Below, in pieces: positions 10,272 to 21,911 of a DNA stretch of 64,000 nt. The first letter of the stretch is position 1, and each line of letters begins with the position of its first letter. Location: the NCBI GenBank assembly GCA_041874755.1, contig CP102611.1, forward strand, positions 930,001 through 994,000, written 5' to 3'. This stretch comes from Chitinibacter sp. SCUT-21 (lineage in GTDB: Bacteria; Pseudomonadota; Gammaproteobacteria; Burkholderiales; Chitinibacteraceae). The notes below the pieces were generated by a model that saw only the letters and a list, made by a program, of their open reading frames with translations, did not search any database and was not told where the DNA came from. The position numbers and the translations under genes are program-made.

Positions 10272-11390
10272 TTACTTGAACAACAATCGGTTAAATTTAT
10301 ATTTTGCCGAGGCGGCCAATAATATTGAAATCAAAAAAATACCCATAGGCGTCAATAAAAAAGGGTTCGTAAATGAAACACAAAAAACAAAAACTATTGA
10401 CACCACAGAAAAATTTGAATTTCTACAACACTTAACACACAGAAAGAAAATAAAAGCAAAAAACAAAACGGAAAAAATACCGCACTTAGCCAGCATTTCC
10501 AAATAAACCACTTCAATTCTTTCTCGCCCAGAAATTAAATAACCAAAACCCTTCCCAAAAACAAAGTCGAACAACGATAAATTTTCATATAAAAAGTCAA
10601 AGTCAGCAACCCTAACAGCATTCGACTCACCACCTCTCGCCGAAAAAAAACTAAACATTCCAATCAAGGCTGTCACCCCAACTGCAGCAATAATACTGGC
10701 AAGAAAGTAACGACGTTCAAGAAGCAGTAACAATTCTATGCAAATCAAAACTGAAAGAAAAACACCGCGCGATCCACTCAAAACGATTGCCGATAGACAC
10801 AACAAAAACAATGCATAGTTAGATCTATGAAAAAAAAACAACGCCCCTATTGCCACAAAGAAAAATCCCTTGTAAAAAAACATACCATCTGAATCAGGTC
10901 TAAATATAAATTCTGAACTACTTCCCAAAGTATGGTATGCAATTCCCGAGCTCACAACCCCCAGAGTCATGCAGACAAAATACATAACATAGGTAATCGA
11001 CATAAAGAAAGCGCTCCAGGCAAGAATTTTCTGGAAGAAGTGCAGTAGTTCAATTTCCTTCGACAACATAGATAGCCAAACAACCACAATAAAGTACAAC
11101 AAAGGCTGGACATCAAACATCCAATTTTCGGAGGACCCTATTATTACTGACAAAAAAACACCATACAGAATGAATAAAACAAATGCAAAAACAAAATAAA
11201 GTGTCGATTTTTTTATACAAAGACCAAGTGCTGTCAGATAGAGGGTACGAAGAAGTACAATTAGAAATAACATTTGCCGCAAAGGGATTTCAGCAATAAC
11301 AAATACACGACCTCCGCCACCAAGCACCATCTCAAAAGTAACAAAAAACAACAAAAAAACATCAAAACCACTTAATCTTCTACTAGTCAT
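10272..11390 (-). CDS. wzy: O-antigen polymerase (Wzy-like)
   Basis: 372-aa, very hydrophobic protein with about ten predicted transmembrane segments and a larger hydrophilic loop near residues 150-180 and another near 230-290. This is the layout expected of Wzy, which joins undecaprenyl-linked O-units in the periplasm. Sequence conservation in this family is poor, so the call rests on topology, on the position between wzx and the glycosyltransferases, and on the SGSRGVFLS motif of the O-antigen ligase/polymerase superfamily near residue 205. WaaL ligase is the main alternative, but WaaL is rarely inside an O-unit locus. Among the most A+T-rich genes in the window. Confidence 0.8.
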   Translation of the reverse strand: MTSRRLSGFDVFLLFFVTFEMVLGGGGRVFVIAEIPLRQMLFLIVLLRTLYLTALGLCIKKSTLYFVFAFVLFILYGVFLSVIIGSSENWMFDVQPLLYFIVVVWLSMLSKEIELLHFFQKILAWSAFFMSITYVMYFVCMTLGVVSSGIAYHTLGSSSEFIFRPDSDGMFFYKGFFFVAIGALFFFHRSNYALFLLCLSAIVLSGSRGVFLSVLICIELLLLLERRYFLASIIAAVGVTALIGMFSFFSARGGESNAVRVADFDFLYENLSLFDFVFGKGFGYLISGRERIEVVYLEMLAKCGIFSVLFFAFIFFLCVKCCRNSNFSVVSIVFVFCVSFTNPFLLTPMGIFLISILLAASAKYKFNRLLFK

Positions 11391-11413
11391 GGAGCATATC
11401 CAAGTAGGATAAT

Positions 11414-12655
11414 TTATCTGAATTGCCTAACAAACAAGTTCAAGAGCAAACAATCAAAAAACACTCGAATCACCCACGCAAACGCAGCCCCAACAAGCCC
11501 ATAGCTTGAAACTAAAGCATATAGCATTGCAAGATATGGCAACACCTCAAACATATGAATTATTGCCGTAACTTTCGCATGTCCACGCGCCTGAATTTGA
11601 GTAAATGGGATATGAGCCAAAGCATTAAAAACAAAGCCAATCAAAAGCATTCTAAAAACCAACACAGAATCAGCGACATCACTCCACCCCATCCAATAGT
11701 ATAAAACCTTATCGGCGAATATAAAAAATGGAAGAACAATGCACAAGCAAGCAAACAACATGGCAAAATAACTATGGCGCAAACTTTTTTTATATTCAAA
11801 TAATGAGGTTTCTTTGCTAATCCTCGGAAATAAGGCCTTAACAATAGCACCAGGAATAATTAACAATCGTGAAACCACGTCAGAAGGCGCTGTATAATAA
11901 GCCACATTTTGTGCTCCAGTTAAATTTGAAAGCACAAACCGATCAAAATATACCATAATGGGGCTAATAATATTGCTAGCTGTAATCCAGCCACCAAAAC
12001 TAACCAATCGATTCAAAACCAATCTACTATATTTTTTTCTACCACTGGGTAGATAATAAGCGGTGACGCTATAAACAATGATAGCAGAGACGAAGCGTCC
12101 AGCAATCAACCCTAAAATGGCACCATGTAAGCCGCCGCCATAAAAAAAACAAAGCAAAGGGGAAATCGCAACAATTGAATTAATTATCGTTTTTAGAACA
12201 TTTAATTCTGCAAATAACTCAGCCCCTTCAAAGTATGCTAACCAGACTTGGACAAGTAAAAATGTCGGAATACACAAAGCCAAAAGTTGGAAACTATGAA
12301 CAACTTCATCATGCAAACCGGGGCTAACATTTAAAAAATCAATTAGATAAAATGCACTATAAAAAATAAGCACTGACGAGAACATACTCAAAACCAAAAC
12401 AGCCACAACTGAAGTGCCTATCGTTTGACATATTTCCTCAGTACTATTTCTATAAATTGCAACTTCTCTGACTACAGCTCTAGACAAGCCAGCATCGAAA
12501 ATACTTGCGTAACCTATTAACGCATATGCAATAGTAAATATACCAAATGCTTCGACCCCTAACGTCCTAGCAAGCACACCCATAGCAGGAATCGCAATTA
12601 ATGTAGGGATGATTACCCCGCCGACATTCCAAATACTATTCTTCAAAATGCTCAT
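11414..12655 (-). CDS. wzx: O-antigen flippase (Wzx-like)
   Basis: 413-aa membrane protein of the polysaccharide-transport/MOP superfamily with about twelve predicted TM segments. Landmarks are the N-terminal NSIWNVGGVIIPTLIAIPAMGVLARTLG, typical of Wzx/RfbX, then AFGIFTIAYALIGYASIFDAGLSRAVVRE. It flips undecaprenyl-linked O-units to the periplasm for Wzy and Wzz. The start codon overlaps the end of rmlC by 4 bp (ATGA), so the two are probably translationally coupled. The A+T-rich part of the locus starts here, immediately after the more typical rml genes. Confidence 0.88.
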   Translation of the reverse strand: MSILKNSIWNVGGVIIPTLIAIPAMGVLARTLGVEAFGIFTIAYALIGYASIFDAGLSRAVVREVAIYRNSTEEICQTIGTSVVAVLVLSMFSSVLIFYSAFYLIDFLNVSPGLHDEVVHSFQLLALCIPTFLLVQVWLAYFEGAELFAELNVLKTIINSIVAISPLLCFFYGGGLHGAILGLIAGRFVSAIIVYSVTAYYLPSGRKKYSRLVLNRLVSFGGWITASNIISPIMVYFDRFVLSNLTGAQNVAYYTAPSDVVSRLLIIPGAIVKALFPRISKETSLFEYKKSLRHSYFAMLFACLCIVLPFFIFADKVLYYWMGWSDVADSVLVFRMLLIGFVFNALAHIPFTQIQARGHAKVTAIIHMFEVLPYLAMLYALVSSYGLVGAAFAWVIRVFFDCLLLNLFVRQFR

Positions 12656-13200
12656 AAAAATATTTCTGAGCTTTTAAAATTACTCGCCTTGGTTGAGTCT
12701 TTCACTGACAATTGAGGTTCGCCATCGAGTCTCCATTCGATGGCTAAATCAAGATCATTCCACAGCATACTTCGTTCAAACTCCGGATACCAATAATCTG
12801 TCGTTTTGTATAAAAACTCAGCTACCTCACTCACCACCACAAAGCCATGCGCAAAGCCTTCGGGGATCCATAGCTGTCTTTTATTTTCTTCACTCAGTGT
12901 CACACCGACCCACTTGCCAAAGGTCGGCGAAGACTTTCGTAAATCCACTGCGACGTCGAACACTTCGCCACGGGTGCAGCGAACTAGCTTGCCTTGTGGA
13001 TGTTGAATTTGATAATGCAGGCCACGCAAAACGCCTTTGACTGATTTGCTGTGATTGTCTTGCACGAATTTCACTTCGCGACCAATCGCCTCCTCAAATT
13101 TAGCGTGGTTAAAGCTCTCGTAAAAAAAGCCTCTCTCATCGCCAAACACTTTCGGTTCGATGATTTTGACATCGGGAATAGCTGTATCTATCACATTCAT
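12652..13200 (-). CDS. rfbC: dTDP-4-dehydrorhamnose 3,5-epimerase
   Basis: Third step of dTDP-L-rhamnose synthesis: epimerises C3 and C5 of dTDP-4-keto-6-deoxy-glucose. The 182-aa cupin protein shows the family core VKIIEPKVFGDERGFFYESF, then FVQDNHSKSVKGVLRGLHYQ, which carries the catalytic His and substrate-binding Arg and Lys, and later WIPEGFAHGFVV. The length is normal. It lies 2 bp downstream of rfbA and overlaps wzx by 4 bp. All four rml genes are present and intact in the order B-D-A-C. Confidence 0.96.
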   Translation of the reverse strand: MNVIDTAIPDVKIIEPKVFGDERGFFYESFNHAKFEEAIGREVKFVQDNHSKSVKGVLRGLHYQIQHPQGKLVRCTRGEVFDVAVDLRKSSPTFGKWVGVTLSEENKRQLWIPEGFAHGFVVVSEVAEFLYKTTDYWYPEFERSMLWNDLDLAIEWRLDGEPQLSVKDSTKASNFKSSEIFL

Positions 13201-13202
13201 GC

Positions 13203-14087
13203 TTAGAACACCTTCTCAGCAATCATGCGCAATAGGTATTGCCCATAGGCATTTTTCTTCAACGGTTGCGCGAGTTGCTCTACTTGTCCAACATTAATCC
13301 ATCCTTGACGGTAGGCGATTTCTTCCGGGCAGCATACTTTCAGACCTTGGCGTGCTTCAATCGTTTGGATGAACTGACTGGCTTCGAGCATGGATTCGTG
13401 TGTGCCGGTATCAAGCCACGCGTATCCACGACCCATGGTTTGCACGTCAAGTTGGCCACGCTTGAGGTATTCGCCGTTGACGTCGGTGATTTCCAATTCA
13501 CCACGCGGTGATGGTTTGATGTTTTTGGCGATTTCAACGACCTTATTGTCGTAGAAATAGAGGCCAGTGACGGCATAGTTTGATTTTGGCTTCGCAGGTT
13601 TTTCTTCGATTGATAGCGCTTTGCCACTGGTGTCAAAGTCGACAACGCCGTAGCGTTCAGGATCATGCACGTGGTAAGCAAAGACGCTAGCGCCACTTTC
13701 TTTGGCTGCGGCCGCTTGCAGCAGTTCAGCAAACTCATGCCCGTAGAAAATATTGTCACCCAACACCAGCGCAACATCGGCTTGACCAATAAATTCTTCA
13801 CCGATGATAAATGCTTGCGCCAAACCATCTGGACTTGCTTGTACGGCGTATTGCAGCTTGATACCCCACTGGCTGCCATCACCAAGCAATTGCTCAAACC
13901 GCGGCGTATCTTGTGGGGTAGAGATAATCAAAATGTCGCGAATACCCGCCAGCATTAAGGTGCTGAGTGGATAGTAGATCATCGGTTTGTCGTAGATCGG
14001 GAGCAATTGTTTTGAGACTGCGATAGTGGCTGGGTACAGACGCGTACCTGAACCACCGGCGAGGATAATGCCTTTGCGATTGGCCAT
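13203..14087 (-). CDS. rfbA: Glucose-1-phosphate thymidylyltransferase
   Basis: First step of dTDP-L-rhamnose synthesis: glucose-1-phosphate plus dTTP gives dTDP-glucose. The 294-aa protein has the nucleotidyltransferase signature [12 protein letters not shown] (residues 8-19), then [17 protein letters not shown], and the metal-binding LGDNIFYG near 110. [20 protein letters not shown] near 165 binds the sugar phosphate. It is full-length. Its downstream neighbour is rfbC, 2 bp away, and its upstream neighbour is rfbD, 37 bp away. Confidence 0.97.
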   Translation of the reverse strand: MANRKGIILAGGSGTRLYPATIAVSKQLLPIYDKPMIYYPLSTLMLAGIRDILIISTPQDTPRFEQLLGDGSQWGIKLQYAVQASPDGLAQAFIIGEEFIGQADVALVLGDNIFYGHEFAELLQAAAAKESGASVFAYHVHDPERYGVVDFDTSGKALSIEEKPAKPKSNYAVTGLYFYDNKVVEIAKNIKPSPRGELEITDVNGEYLKRGQLDVQTMGRGYAWLDTGTHESMLEASQFIQTIEARQGLKVCCPEEIAYRQGWINVGQVEQLAQPLKKNAYGQYLLRMIAEKVF

Positions 14088-14124
14088 GTGTGTTTTTCCT
14101 AATTTCAGTATTCGTTTAGTTTGC

Positions 14125-15039
14125 CTAAGCCTGTTTGAGCAACGTCATCACTTGCCCTACGCCTTGTTGCCAGCTGGGCAACGTTAAACCAAACGTGGTT
14201 TGTAGTTTTTGTGTGTTCAGACGCGAGTTGGCTGGGCGCGGCGCGGGTACAGGGTAGTCACTGGCTGGAATGGCTTTGATCTCTTGACTAGTTACTTTTA
14301 GGGTATAGCCCTGCTGAGCAGCAAGATCATTTACTAGCGATGCATACCCATGCCAGCTAGTTTCACCGGCGGCGACAAGATGGTAAGTGCCATAGGCAAA
14401 ATTAGCATTGTCAGTGCTGCGCAGGTACTGTGCGATGATTTGCGCGGTAACATCGGCGAGTAGGCTCGCAGCGGTAGGCGCGCCGAATTGATCAGCCACT
14501 ACGCTGAGCACATCGCGTGTTTGCATCAGCTTGAGCATGGTTTTTAGGAAGTTACCGCCGTGTGCACCAAAGACCCAGCTAGTGCGGAAGATCAAATGCC
14601 GCGGATTAGCAGCCACTACGGCCAGCTCCCCCGCTAATTTGGTTTTGCCATACACCGATTGTGGATTGGGCGTGTCGGTCTCAACGTACCAACCGTCTTT
14701 GCTGCCATCAAACACGTAGTCAGTCGAATAGTGAATCAACAAAGCGCCTAGCTTGGCGGCTTCTTCGGCGAACACTTGCGGCGCGGTCGCATTCAGAGCC
14801 GTGGCGAATTCGACTTCGGATTCGGCTTTATCGACCGCCGTGTGCGCAGCAGGGTTGACGATGATGTCGGGGCGAATGCGCTGTACCAGCTCACGAATCG
14901 CCGCCGGGTTCGATAGATCACATTCTTCGCGATCAACCGCAACCACCTCGCCGAGCACGGCGAGGCTACGTTGTAATTCAAAGCCAACTTGGCCGTTTTT
15001 ACCCGTCACCAATATCTTGGGTATTGCATGAGAGGCCAT
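14125..15039 (-). CDS. rfbD: dTDP-4-dehydrorhamnose reductase
   Basis: Last step of dTDP-L-rhamnose synthesis: NAD(P)H reduction of dTDP-4-keto-L-rhamnose. I place the start at the ATG at 15039 (MASHAIPK), because a GGAG ribosome site lies 7 nt upstream; a longer GTG start would overlap rfbB by 28 bp. The resulting 304-aa protein begins with the Rossmann motif [13 protein letters not shown]. It also has [23 protein letters not shown] and the catalytic YGKTK. The stop of rfbB lies just before the start (TAATCATG), which suggests coupled translation. Confidence 0.95.
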   Translation of the reverse strand: MASHAIPKILVTGKNGQVGFELQRSLAVLGEVVAVDREECDLSNPAAIRELVQRIRPDIIVNPAAHTAVDKAESEVEFATALNATAPQVFAEEAAKLGALLIHYSTDYVFDGSKDGWYVETDTPNPQSVYGKTKLAGELAVVAANPRHLIFRTSWVFGAHGGNFLKTMLKLMQTRDVLSVVADQFGAPTAASLLADVTAQIIAQYLRSTDNANFAYGTYHLVAAGETSWHGYASLVNDLAAQQGYTLKVTSQEIKAIPASDYPVPAPRPANSRLNTQKLQTTFGLTLPSWQQGVGQVMTLLKQA

Positions 15040-15041
15040 GA

Positions 15042-16103
15042 TTAGGCTCCGTATTGGGTTGATACCCACTCGCGGTATGCACCACTGGTCACATTACCTA
15101 CCCAAGCTTGGTTGCCCAGATACCACGCCACCGTTTTGCGGATGCCTGATTCAAACGTCTCGGCTGGTTTCCAGCCCAGCTCGCGCTCGAGTTTACGCGC
15201 GTCAATCGCGTAACGGCGATCGTGGCCAGGACGATCGGTCACGTAAGTGATCTGCTCTGCATAGCCTTGGCCATCGGCGCGTGGCTGCAATTCATCGAGC
15301 AAGGTGCAAATGGTCTTCACCACATCGAGATTGGCTTTTTCGTTCCAACCGCCGACGTTATACGTCTCGCCGACTTTGCCCGCGTCCAATACGCGACGAA
15401 TTGCAGAACAATGGTCTTTCACATACAACCAATCGCGGATTTGCTGACCATCGCCATAAATCGGCAGCGGCTTGCCATTGAGCGCGTTCAAAATCACCAG
15501 TGGAATCAATTTCTCTGGGAAATGGTAGGGGCCGTAGTTGTTTGAGCAGTTGGTGGTCAACACTGGCAAACCATAGGTGTGGTGCCATGCGCGAACGAGG
15601 TGATCCGACGCAGCTTTAGAAGCAGAGTACGGGCTGTTTGGCTCGTAAGTGTTGGTCTCAGAAAACGGCGGATCGTTGGCTTCCAACGTGCCGTACACTT
15701 CGTCAGTCGAGACATGCAGGAAACGGAACGCAACCTTCTCATCAGCAGGCATCTCATTCCAGTAAGCACGAACACTTTCGAGCAGATTAAAAGTACCCAC
15801 CACATTAGTCTGGATAAAATCGCCCGGTCCGTGAATTGAACGATCGACGTGCGATTCGGCAGCAAAGTTAATTACGGCACGAGGTTTATGTTCAGCCAAC
15901 AATTTACCAATGACTTCGCGATCGCCAATATCGGTACGTACGAAAATATGACGGGCATCGCCATCTAATGACTTGAGGGTATCGAGATTGCCTGCATAGG
16001 TCAGCTTATCAACGTTAATGACAGTCTCATCACTACCTGCGAGCCAATCCAATACAAAATTACCACCGATAAAACCGGCACCACCAGTTACTAAAATAGT
16101 CAT
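15042..16103 (-). CDS. rfbB: dTDP-glucose 4,6-dehydratase
   Basis: Second step of dTDP-L-rhamnose synthesis: converts dTDP-glucose to dTDP-4-keto-6-deoxyglucose with bound NAD. The 353-aa protein has [15 protein letters not shown] at the N-terminus and [12 protein letters not shown], then [12 protein letters not shown] with the catalytic Thr-Asp-Glu, and the YSASK Tyr/Lys pair. Normal length. It is the first of the rml genes and lies 58 bp downstream of wzz. The rml genes have a base composition close to the genome backbone, unlike the wzx-wzy-GT2 genes that follow. Confidence 0.97.
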   Translation of the reverse strand: MTILVTGGAGFIGGNFVLDWLAGSDETVINVDKLTYAGNLDTLKSLDGDARHIFVRTDIGDREVIGKLLAEHKPRAVINFAAESHVDRSIHGPGDFIQTNVVGTFNLLESVRAYWNEMPADEKVAFRFLHVSTDEVYGTLEANDPPFSETNTYEPNSPYSASKAASDHLVRAWHHTYGLPVLTTNCSNNYGPYHFPEKLIPLVILNALNGKPLPIYGDGQQIRDWLYVKDHCSAIRRVLDAGKVGETYNVGGWNEKANLDVVKTICTLLDELQPRADGQGYAEQITYVTDRPGHDRRYAIDARKLERELGWKPAETFESGIRKTVAWYLGNQAWVGNVTSGAYREWVSTQYGA

Positions 16104-16161
16104 TCCAATATTCTTCCAAACAGTTTTTGATGCAACACAAGAATTAAGCTTATGGTTTAAT

Positions 16162-17226
16162 TTACTGCGCTCGCCATGCTGCTACGATTTTATCCATCAA
16201 GGCCGTTGAGTTTTGATCTTCGCGCGACTTAATAAAAGCTTCGCTAATAAATGCCCACAGAACAGCACCAAACAGAGCGGCAAATGCGGACAACAAGACA
16301 ATGAGACTACGTTTCGGCCCCGATTTTTCATCAGGTACTTCAGCAGCGGTCATTTTCAGCTCATCAAGCTCTTGCTTTTTCAGCAAATCAATACGGCGAT
16401 CCAATCTCTCAATCAGTGCGTCCCAATACGATTGCTGTTGTAAAGCATCAACTGATGCAATCCATAAGCCAGTATTTGCCGCAGAGGATTGCTTTTTCAT
16501 CCCATCCACAACCAAACGCTGCAGACTCGCGAGCTGATCCTGCATACGCACCAACTCATTTTGCATCAGGTCAGAAACCCCACCTTGCAAGGTAGATTCA
16601 GCCTGAATCGCGGCTAGACTTGTAATACCATACTGATCGGCAGGCGAAAGTAAGGCTATCGTCGCGGCCATTTCTGGCTTTTTAATTTCAACATCAAACT
16701 TGGCTTTATTTTTTAACGCGATTTCACGGCGAGACTCGAGATCATAGCGAGACTTTGATTGATCAAGCAGACGCATGGTATACAGGTTTTCTTGCAAGGC
16801 ACTTCCCATTCGGTTAGCCAGCTTTGCGGCAAACTCAGGGTTTTCATCGGTTACATTGACATCTAGGTACGCGTCTTTCGCATTCAACGTCACTTTGACA
16901 TTTTTGCTCATTTCTTTACGTGTAGCTTTACGACCCTTGGTATCGTAATGCTCAGCCAGCTTCATTTCTTTGGAAATATCTTCCAAAACTTGATCGTTCG
17001 TCAAAACCCAGTTGTACACGGCTGCATTTTTCGACGGCGCAATTTTAAGCGTCGCCGTGTATTCATTAGGCACACTAAATGTCACCGCAGCAGCAACTAA
17101 ACCCGCGACAATTGGTAAACCAATAATTAATTTTTTATGTTTGGCCAGAACTAAAACCAAGTCGAGCAACGATATATCATCTGCCGTCGCGTTCGCTGGC
17201 GCAGTTGGTTGTGATTCAATACTCAT
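16162..17226 (-). CDS. wzz: O-antigen chain-length determinant (Wzz family)
   Basis: Inner-membrane polysaccharide co-polymerase that sets the modal chain length made by Wzy. I choose the ATG at 17226 (MSIESQPT), preceded by GAAGAAGAA at ribosome-site distance; a TTG 33 bp upstream lacks such a site. The 354-aa protein has a cytoplasmic N-terminus, TM1 near residues 32-54 ([18 protein letters not shown]), a long periplasmic domain rich in charged helices, and TM2 near 308-330 ([21 protein letters not shown]). This is the two-TM Wzz plan. There is no C-terminal tyrosine kinase domain. It heads the O-antigen operon, so its upstream region (17227-17311) probably carries the operon promoter. Confidence 0.92.
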   Translation of the reverse strand: MSIESQPTAPANATADDISLLDLVLVLAKHKKLIIGLPIVAGLVAAAVTFSVPNEYTATLKIAPSKNAAVYNWVLTNDQVLEDISKEMKLAEHYDTKGRKATRKEMSKNVKVTLNAKDAYLDVNVTDENPEFAAKLANRMGSALQENLYTMRLLDQSKSRYDLESRREIALKNKAKFDVEIKKPEMAATIALLSPADQYGITSLAAIQAESTLQGGVSDLMQNELVRMQDQLASLQRLVVDGMKKQSSAANTGLWIASVDALQQQSYWDALIERLDRRIDLLKKQELDELKMTAAEVPDEKSGPKRSLIVLLSAFAALFGAVLWAFISEAFIKSREDQNSTALMDKIVAAWRAQ

Positions 17227-17311
17227 TAGATGTTCTTCTTCAGACGATTTAGACAACAATTACATTAGCAAGATTATAACGAAGGACATACAAGCAGTGT
17301 TGCACTGTAAG

Positions 17312-17340
17312 AAAAAACCCGCCAAACAGACGGGTTTTTT
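17312..17340 (-). terminator. Rho-independent terminator after the PCMT-like gene
   Basis: Perfect 10-bp inverted repeat AAAAAACCCG / CGGGTTTTTT with a 9-nt loop. The T run on the minus strand ends transcription from the methyltransferase gene at 17372 before wzz. The structure is symmetric and could work in both directions. Confidence 0.85.
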
Positions 17341-17371
17341 CAATTAATTTGATGTTTATTTGATCAATTTT

Positions 17372-18013
17372 TTACAGCATAAAGTTTTTACACTGCGCTT
17401 TTAAACGCGGCAAATTGTAATCAAACACTTCTCGGCTAACTTGCTTACCAGCGCCATCCACCGTCACAACCACTGCGTGCATGATCGGTTCTTCACCCAG
17501 AACGGTAATCAAGCGGCCACCAGCAACTAATTGCGCAGTTAATTCCGCTGGCACGGCATCAAAAGATGACGCTGCAATAATCGCATCAAATGGGCCTTGC
17601 TTGCTAGTCAGGGTTGTTCCTACTTCAATGCTGACATTTTTAATGCCCGCCACTTTCAATGCGGCATTGGTTTGTTCTGCTTGCTTAGTGTCTGCCTCGA
17701 TCACCACCAATTGCGCACAGAGGCCAGCGGCCAGAGCGGCAAGGTAAGCAGTACCCGCACCAACGATCAACACTTTGTCCGTAGTTTTCAGCGCCACTTC
17801 TTGTAGTAAACGCGCTTCTACTTTGGGAGCCAGCATCAAAGCGCCGTTACCCAATGGCAACTCTACGTCAACAAAAGCCAATTCTTTTTTGTCTTGAGGT
17901 ACGAAGTCTTCTCGGCGGGTATTAAGGATGCGTTCTAGCACTGCCGAATCTAAAACATTCCATGGGCGAATTTGTTGTTCTACCAGAAAATATCGTGCTT
18001 TTTCCCAATCCAT
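17372..18013 (-). CDS. PCMT-like SAM-dependent methyltransferase
   Basis: 213-aa protein of the protein-L-isoaspartate O-methyltransferase superfamily. The N-terminal WEKARYFLVEQQIRPWNVLD and RREDFVPQDKK match the subfamily often found upstream of tolC in beta- and gammaproteobacteria. Motif I for SAM binding is VLIVGAGTAYLAALAA (about 83-98), and motif II contains LVVIEAD. The segment that in true PCMT reads GQTISQP is LGNGALMLAPKVEA here, so the substrate-side Ser and Thr are not conserved. Isoaspartyl repair activity is therefore doubtful and the substrate unknown. It is a single-gene unit between the thiC region and wzz, with its own terminator. Confidence 0.8.
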   Translation of the reverse strand: MDWEKARYFLVEQQIRPWNVLDSAVLERILNTRREDFVPQDKKELAFVDVELPLGNGALMLAPKVEARLLQEVALKTTDKVLIVGAGTAYLAALAAGLCAQLVVIEADTKQAEQTNAALKVAGIKNVSIEVGTTLTSKQGPFDAIIAASSFDAVPAELTAQLVAGGRLITVLGEEPIMHAVVVTVDGAGKQVSREVFDYNLPRLKAQCKNFML

Positions 18014-18111
18014 GTTTGTGTCACCTCAAAGCTTGGCCACTTAAGGGCCTATGTTAGACGAATAGATCTTGCAATTATCCCACAACTCTTTTAATTTCAC
18101 ATTCATTCATA

Positions 18112-20233
<2,122 letters not shown>

Positions 20234-20252
20234 ACTTTCGAAATAACAACAA

Positions 20253-20277
20253 AAAGCCACGCTTAATGCGTGGCTTT
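20253..20277. terminator. Terminator hairpin after thiC
   Basis: Perfect 10-bp inverted repeat AAAGCCACGC / GCGTGGCTTT with a 5-nt loop. On the plus strand it ends thiC transcription with only a short T run; on the minus strand the tail is TTTTTGTTGTT, so it is stronger for leftward transcripts such as the acyltransferase at 20421. Confidence 0.75.
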
Positions 20278-20420
20278 ACTGCATCAAACCAATTACAAAA
20301 ATACTCATGGCAACATCAATCGCGATGTTGCAGATGGTCAACATAAGTCTGGCCTAGATATTGCCAGCCGAACACTAGAACTCGACTTCAGTAAAAATGC
20401 CAACCCCCTTAACAATCCCA

Positions 20421-21539
20421 TTATTTCTTTGAAAAAAAAGGATACTCAATAAACCTAAATGAACAAACAGAAAGTACATAAACAATTGCAAAAACAAGCC
20501 CAGCTTTCAACAAAAAAAGGTCAATCGATTTCCACTGCGTAAAAATTACATAGATAACAATCCCATGCAACAAATACATGGAATAACTAATCAACCCAAT
20601 CATCCTTGCAGAAACAGATGAAAGACCCCCAAAGAAGTCTTGACCTAACGCAACAGGAAAAAAAATTAAAAACATTGGTCCCAGAGCAACAAGAGAGTAC
20701 GCACTATCGGAGAGAACATAAAAAGAACTCAAGCCAACTAGCAGCACAACGAGACCAACTATACCTTGCATTTTTACTCGCAACCATTCAACCCTATACA
20801 AAAAGGCCACAATCGCGCCAAGAAAAAAATAATTTATAAAAAAATAATCAGGCACACTTCCAATAAAATAATAAACCAACAAACCCAAAACAAGAAAATA
20901 CCACCTTAATATAAAAACAGAAAAAAAAGGGAGCAACAAATAAAAAAGAGCTTCGTACTTAAGCGTCCAAAAAACGTACGCATTCACCACCCCTGTATTT
21001 TTTAAACCATTAATATCAGGAGCCCCCAAAAAACCAAGAGCAAGCCAAGCAGAAACCTGCTCGATCAATTGATTAAAATCAACAGAAAGAACCCAGTTCG
21101 TTTCCCAGCCGACCACAAAAAAAATCAACGCAACAGATGTTAAAAACGCAGGTAAAACTCTATTCAATCTAGCCACATAAAATTCTTTAACTGCTCCAAA
21201 ATCACCTTTATTTAAAATACGCCCCCAAAAAAGAAACGCAGTCATCATAAAAAATCCTGCCACAGCCCCCTGACCTATCAAGGTATAAAATCGAGAATCA
21301 GGAATTTTCCATGCGCCGTCTAAAAAATGATATCGATATGCAATAATCAAATGATGATAAACAACTAAAAATGCCAACACGCCACGAAAACCATCCAATG
21401 ACAAATAGCGAGATGGCACCATTTCCGCAGCAACTTGCAACTTAAAGAAACCACTAAACTTACAAAAAAAGTGTGAAAGAAGCAATAGAACAAAATATAA
21501 CAATGGAACTAAAATTGGGTTATATACTGAAAAATTCAT
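20421..21539 (-). CDS. Acyltransferase 3 family membrane protein (OafA-like)
   Basis: Multi-pass inner-membrane O-acyltransferase with about ten TM segments. The family signature RYLSLDGFRGVLAFLVVYHH near residue 45 includes the Asp, the Arg and the His that acyltransferase-3 proteins conserve, and the C-terminal half contains SYSMYLLHGIVIY. Members transfer acetyl or other acyl groups to O-antigen, peptidoglycan or exopolysaccharide. I prefer the ATG at 21539 (372 aa); a GTG 45 bp upstream is also open and neither start has a clear ribosome site. The gene is strikingly A+T-rich, stands alone, and is probably acquired. Modification of the O-antigen encoded a few kilobases away is plausible but unproven. 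Confidence 0.85.
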   Translation of the reverse strand: MNFSVYNPILVPLLYFVLLLLSHFFCKFSGFFKLQVAAEMVPSRYLSLDGFRGVLAFLVVYHHLIIAYRYHFLDGAWKIPDSRFYTLIGQGAVAGFFMMTAFLFWGRILNKGDFGAVKEFYVARLNRVLPAFLTSVALIFFVVGWETNWVLSVDFNQLIEQVSAWLALGFLGAPDINGLKNTGVVNAYVFWTLKYEALFYLLLPFFSVFILRWYFLVLGLLVYYFIGSVPDYFFINYFFLGAIVAFLYRVEWLRVKMQGIVGLVVLLVGLSSFYVLSDSAYSLVALGPMFLIFFPVALGQDFFGGLSSVSARMIGLISYSMYLLHGIVIYVIFTQWKSIDLFLLKAGLVFAIVYVLSVCSFRFIEYPFFSKK

Positions 21540-21584
21540 TGCATTGTTACTCACTAAAATACACCAAAACCAACTCAACAGCAC

Positions 21585-21861
21585 TTATTCTATACAAACA
21601 GCTTAAGTCAGAATAAATTCAGCTAAAAACAATTTGCAACACCCCTAGTTGCACTATTAATAAACAATTAAGAAAGCAAACTCAACTAGTATTATACATT
21701 ACCCTCTTTACAACATTAAATGCAATCCATATTTAACTCAGCAAGAAGAAAGAATACAAGAAAGCAAAATATTGCGCCAACAAACAGCAAAAAAGAGAAT
21801 GGATTACACACAACTCAGATCTTGCTATACTAATTTCATCCAACTCAATTACAGTATCAAA
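21585..21861. other. A+T-rich intergenic stretch without a gene
   Basis: Between the acyltransferase and the nap terminator. It is rich in A-tracts and short poly-A runs, and I see no convincing gene. It probably contains the acyltransferase promoter on the minus strand, but no -35/-10 pair stands out enough to place. Confidence 0.4.
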
Positions 21862-21893
21862 AAAAAAGCGATGCATCATTGCATCGCTTTTTT
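21862..21893 (-). terminator. Rho-independent terminator of the nap operon
   Basis: 14-bp perfect inverted repeat AAAAAAGCGATGCA / TGCATCGCTTTTTT with a TCAT loop, 19 bp beyond the napC stop. It is nearly symmetric, so it may also stop rightward transcripts. Confidence 0.9.
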
Positions 21894-21911
21894 ACTTCAT
21901 TACCGCCAAAC

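Noticed and set aside
20310-20331. GCAACATC / GATGTTGC inverted repeat after the thiC terminator
   Set aside because: An 8-bp stem without a T run or gene context. It may be chance.
20270-20452. 60-codon plus-strand frame after thiC
   Set aside because: Starts inside the thiC terminator and overlaps the end of the acyltransferase gene; no ribosome site and no family.
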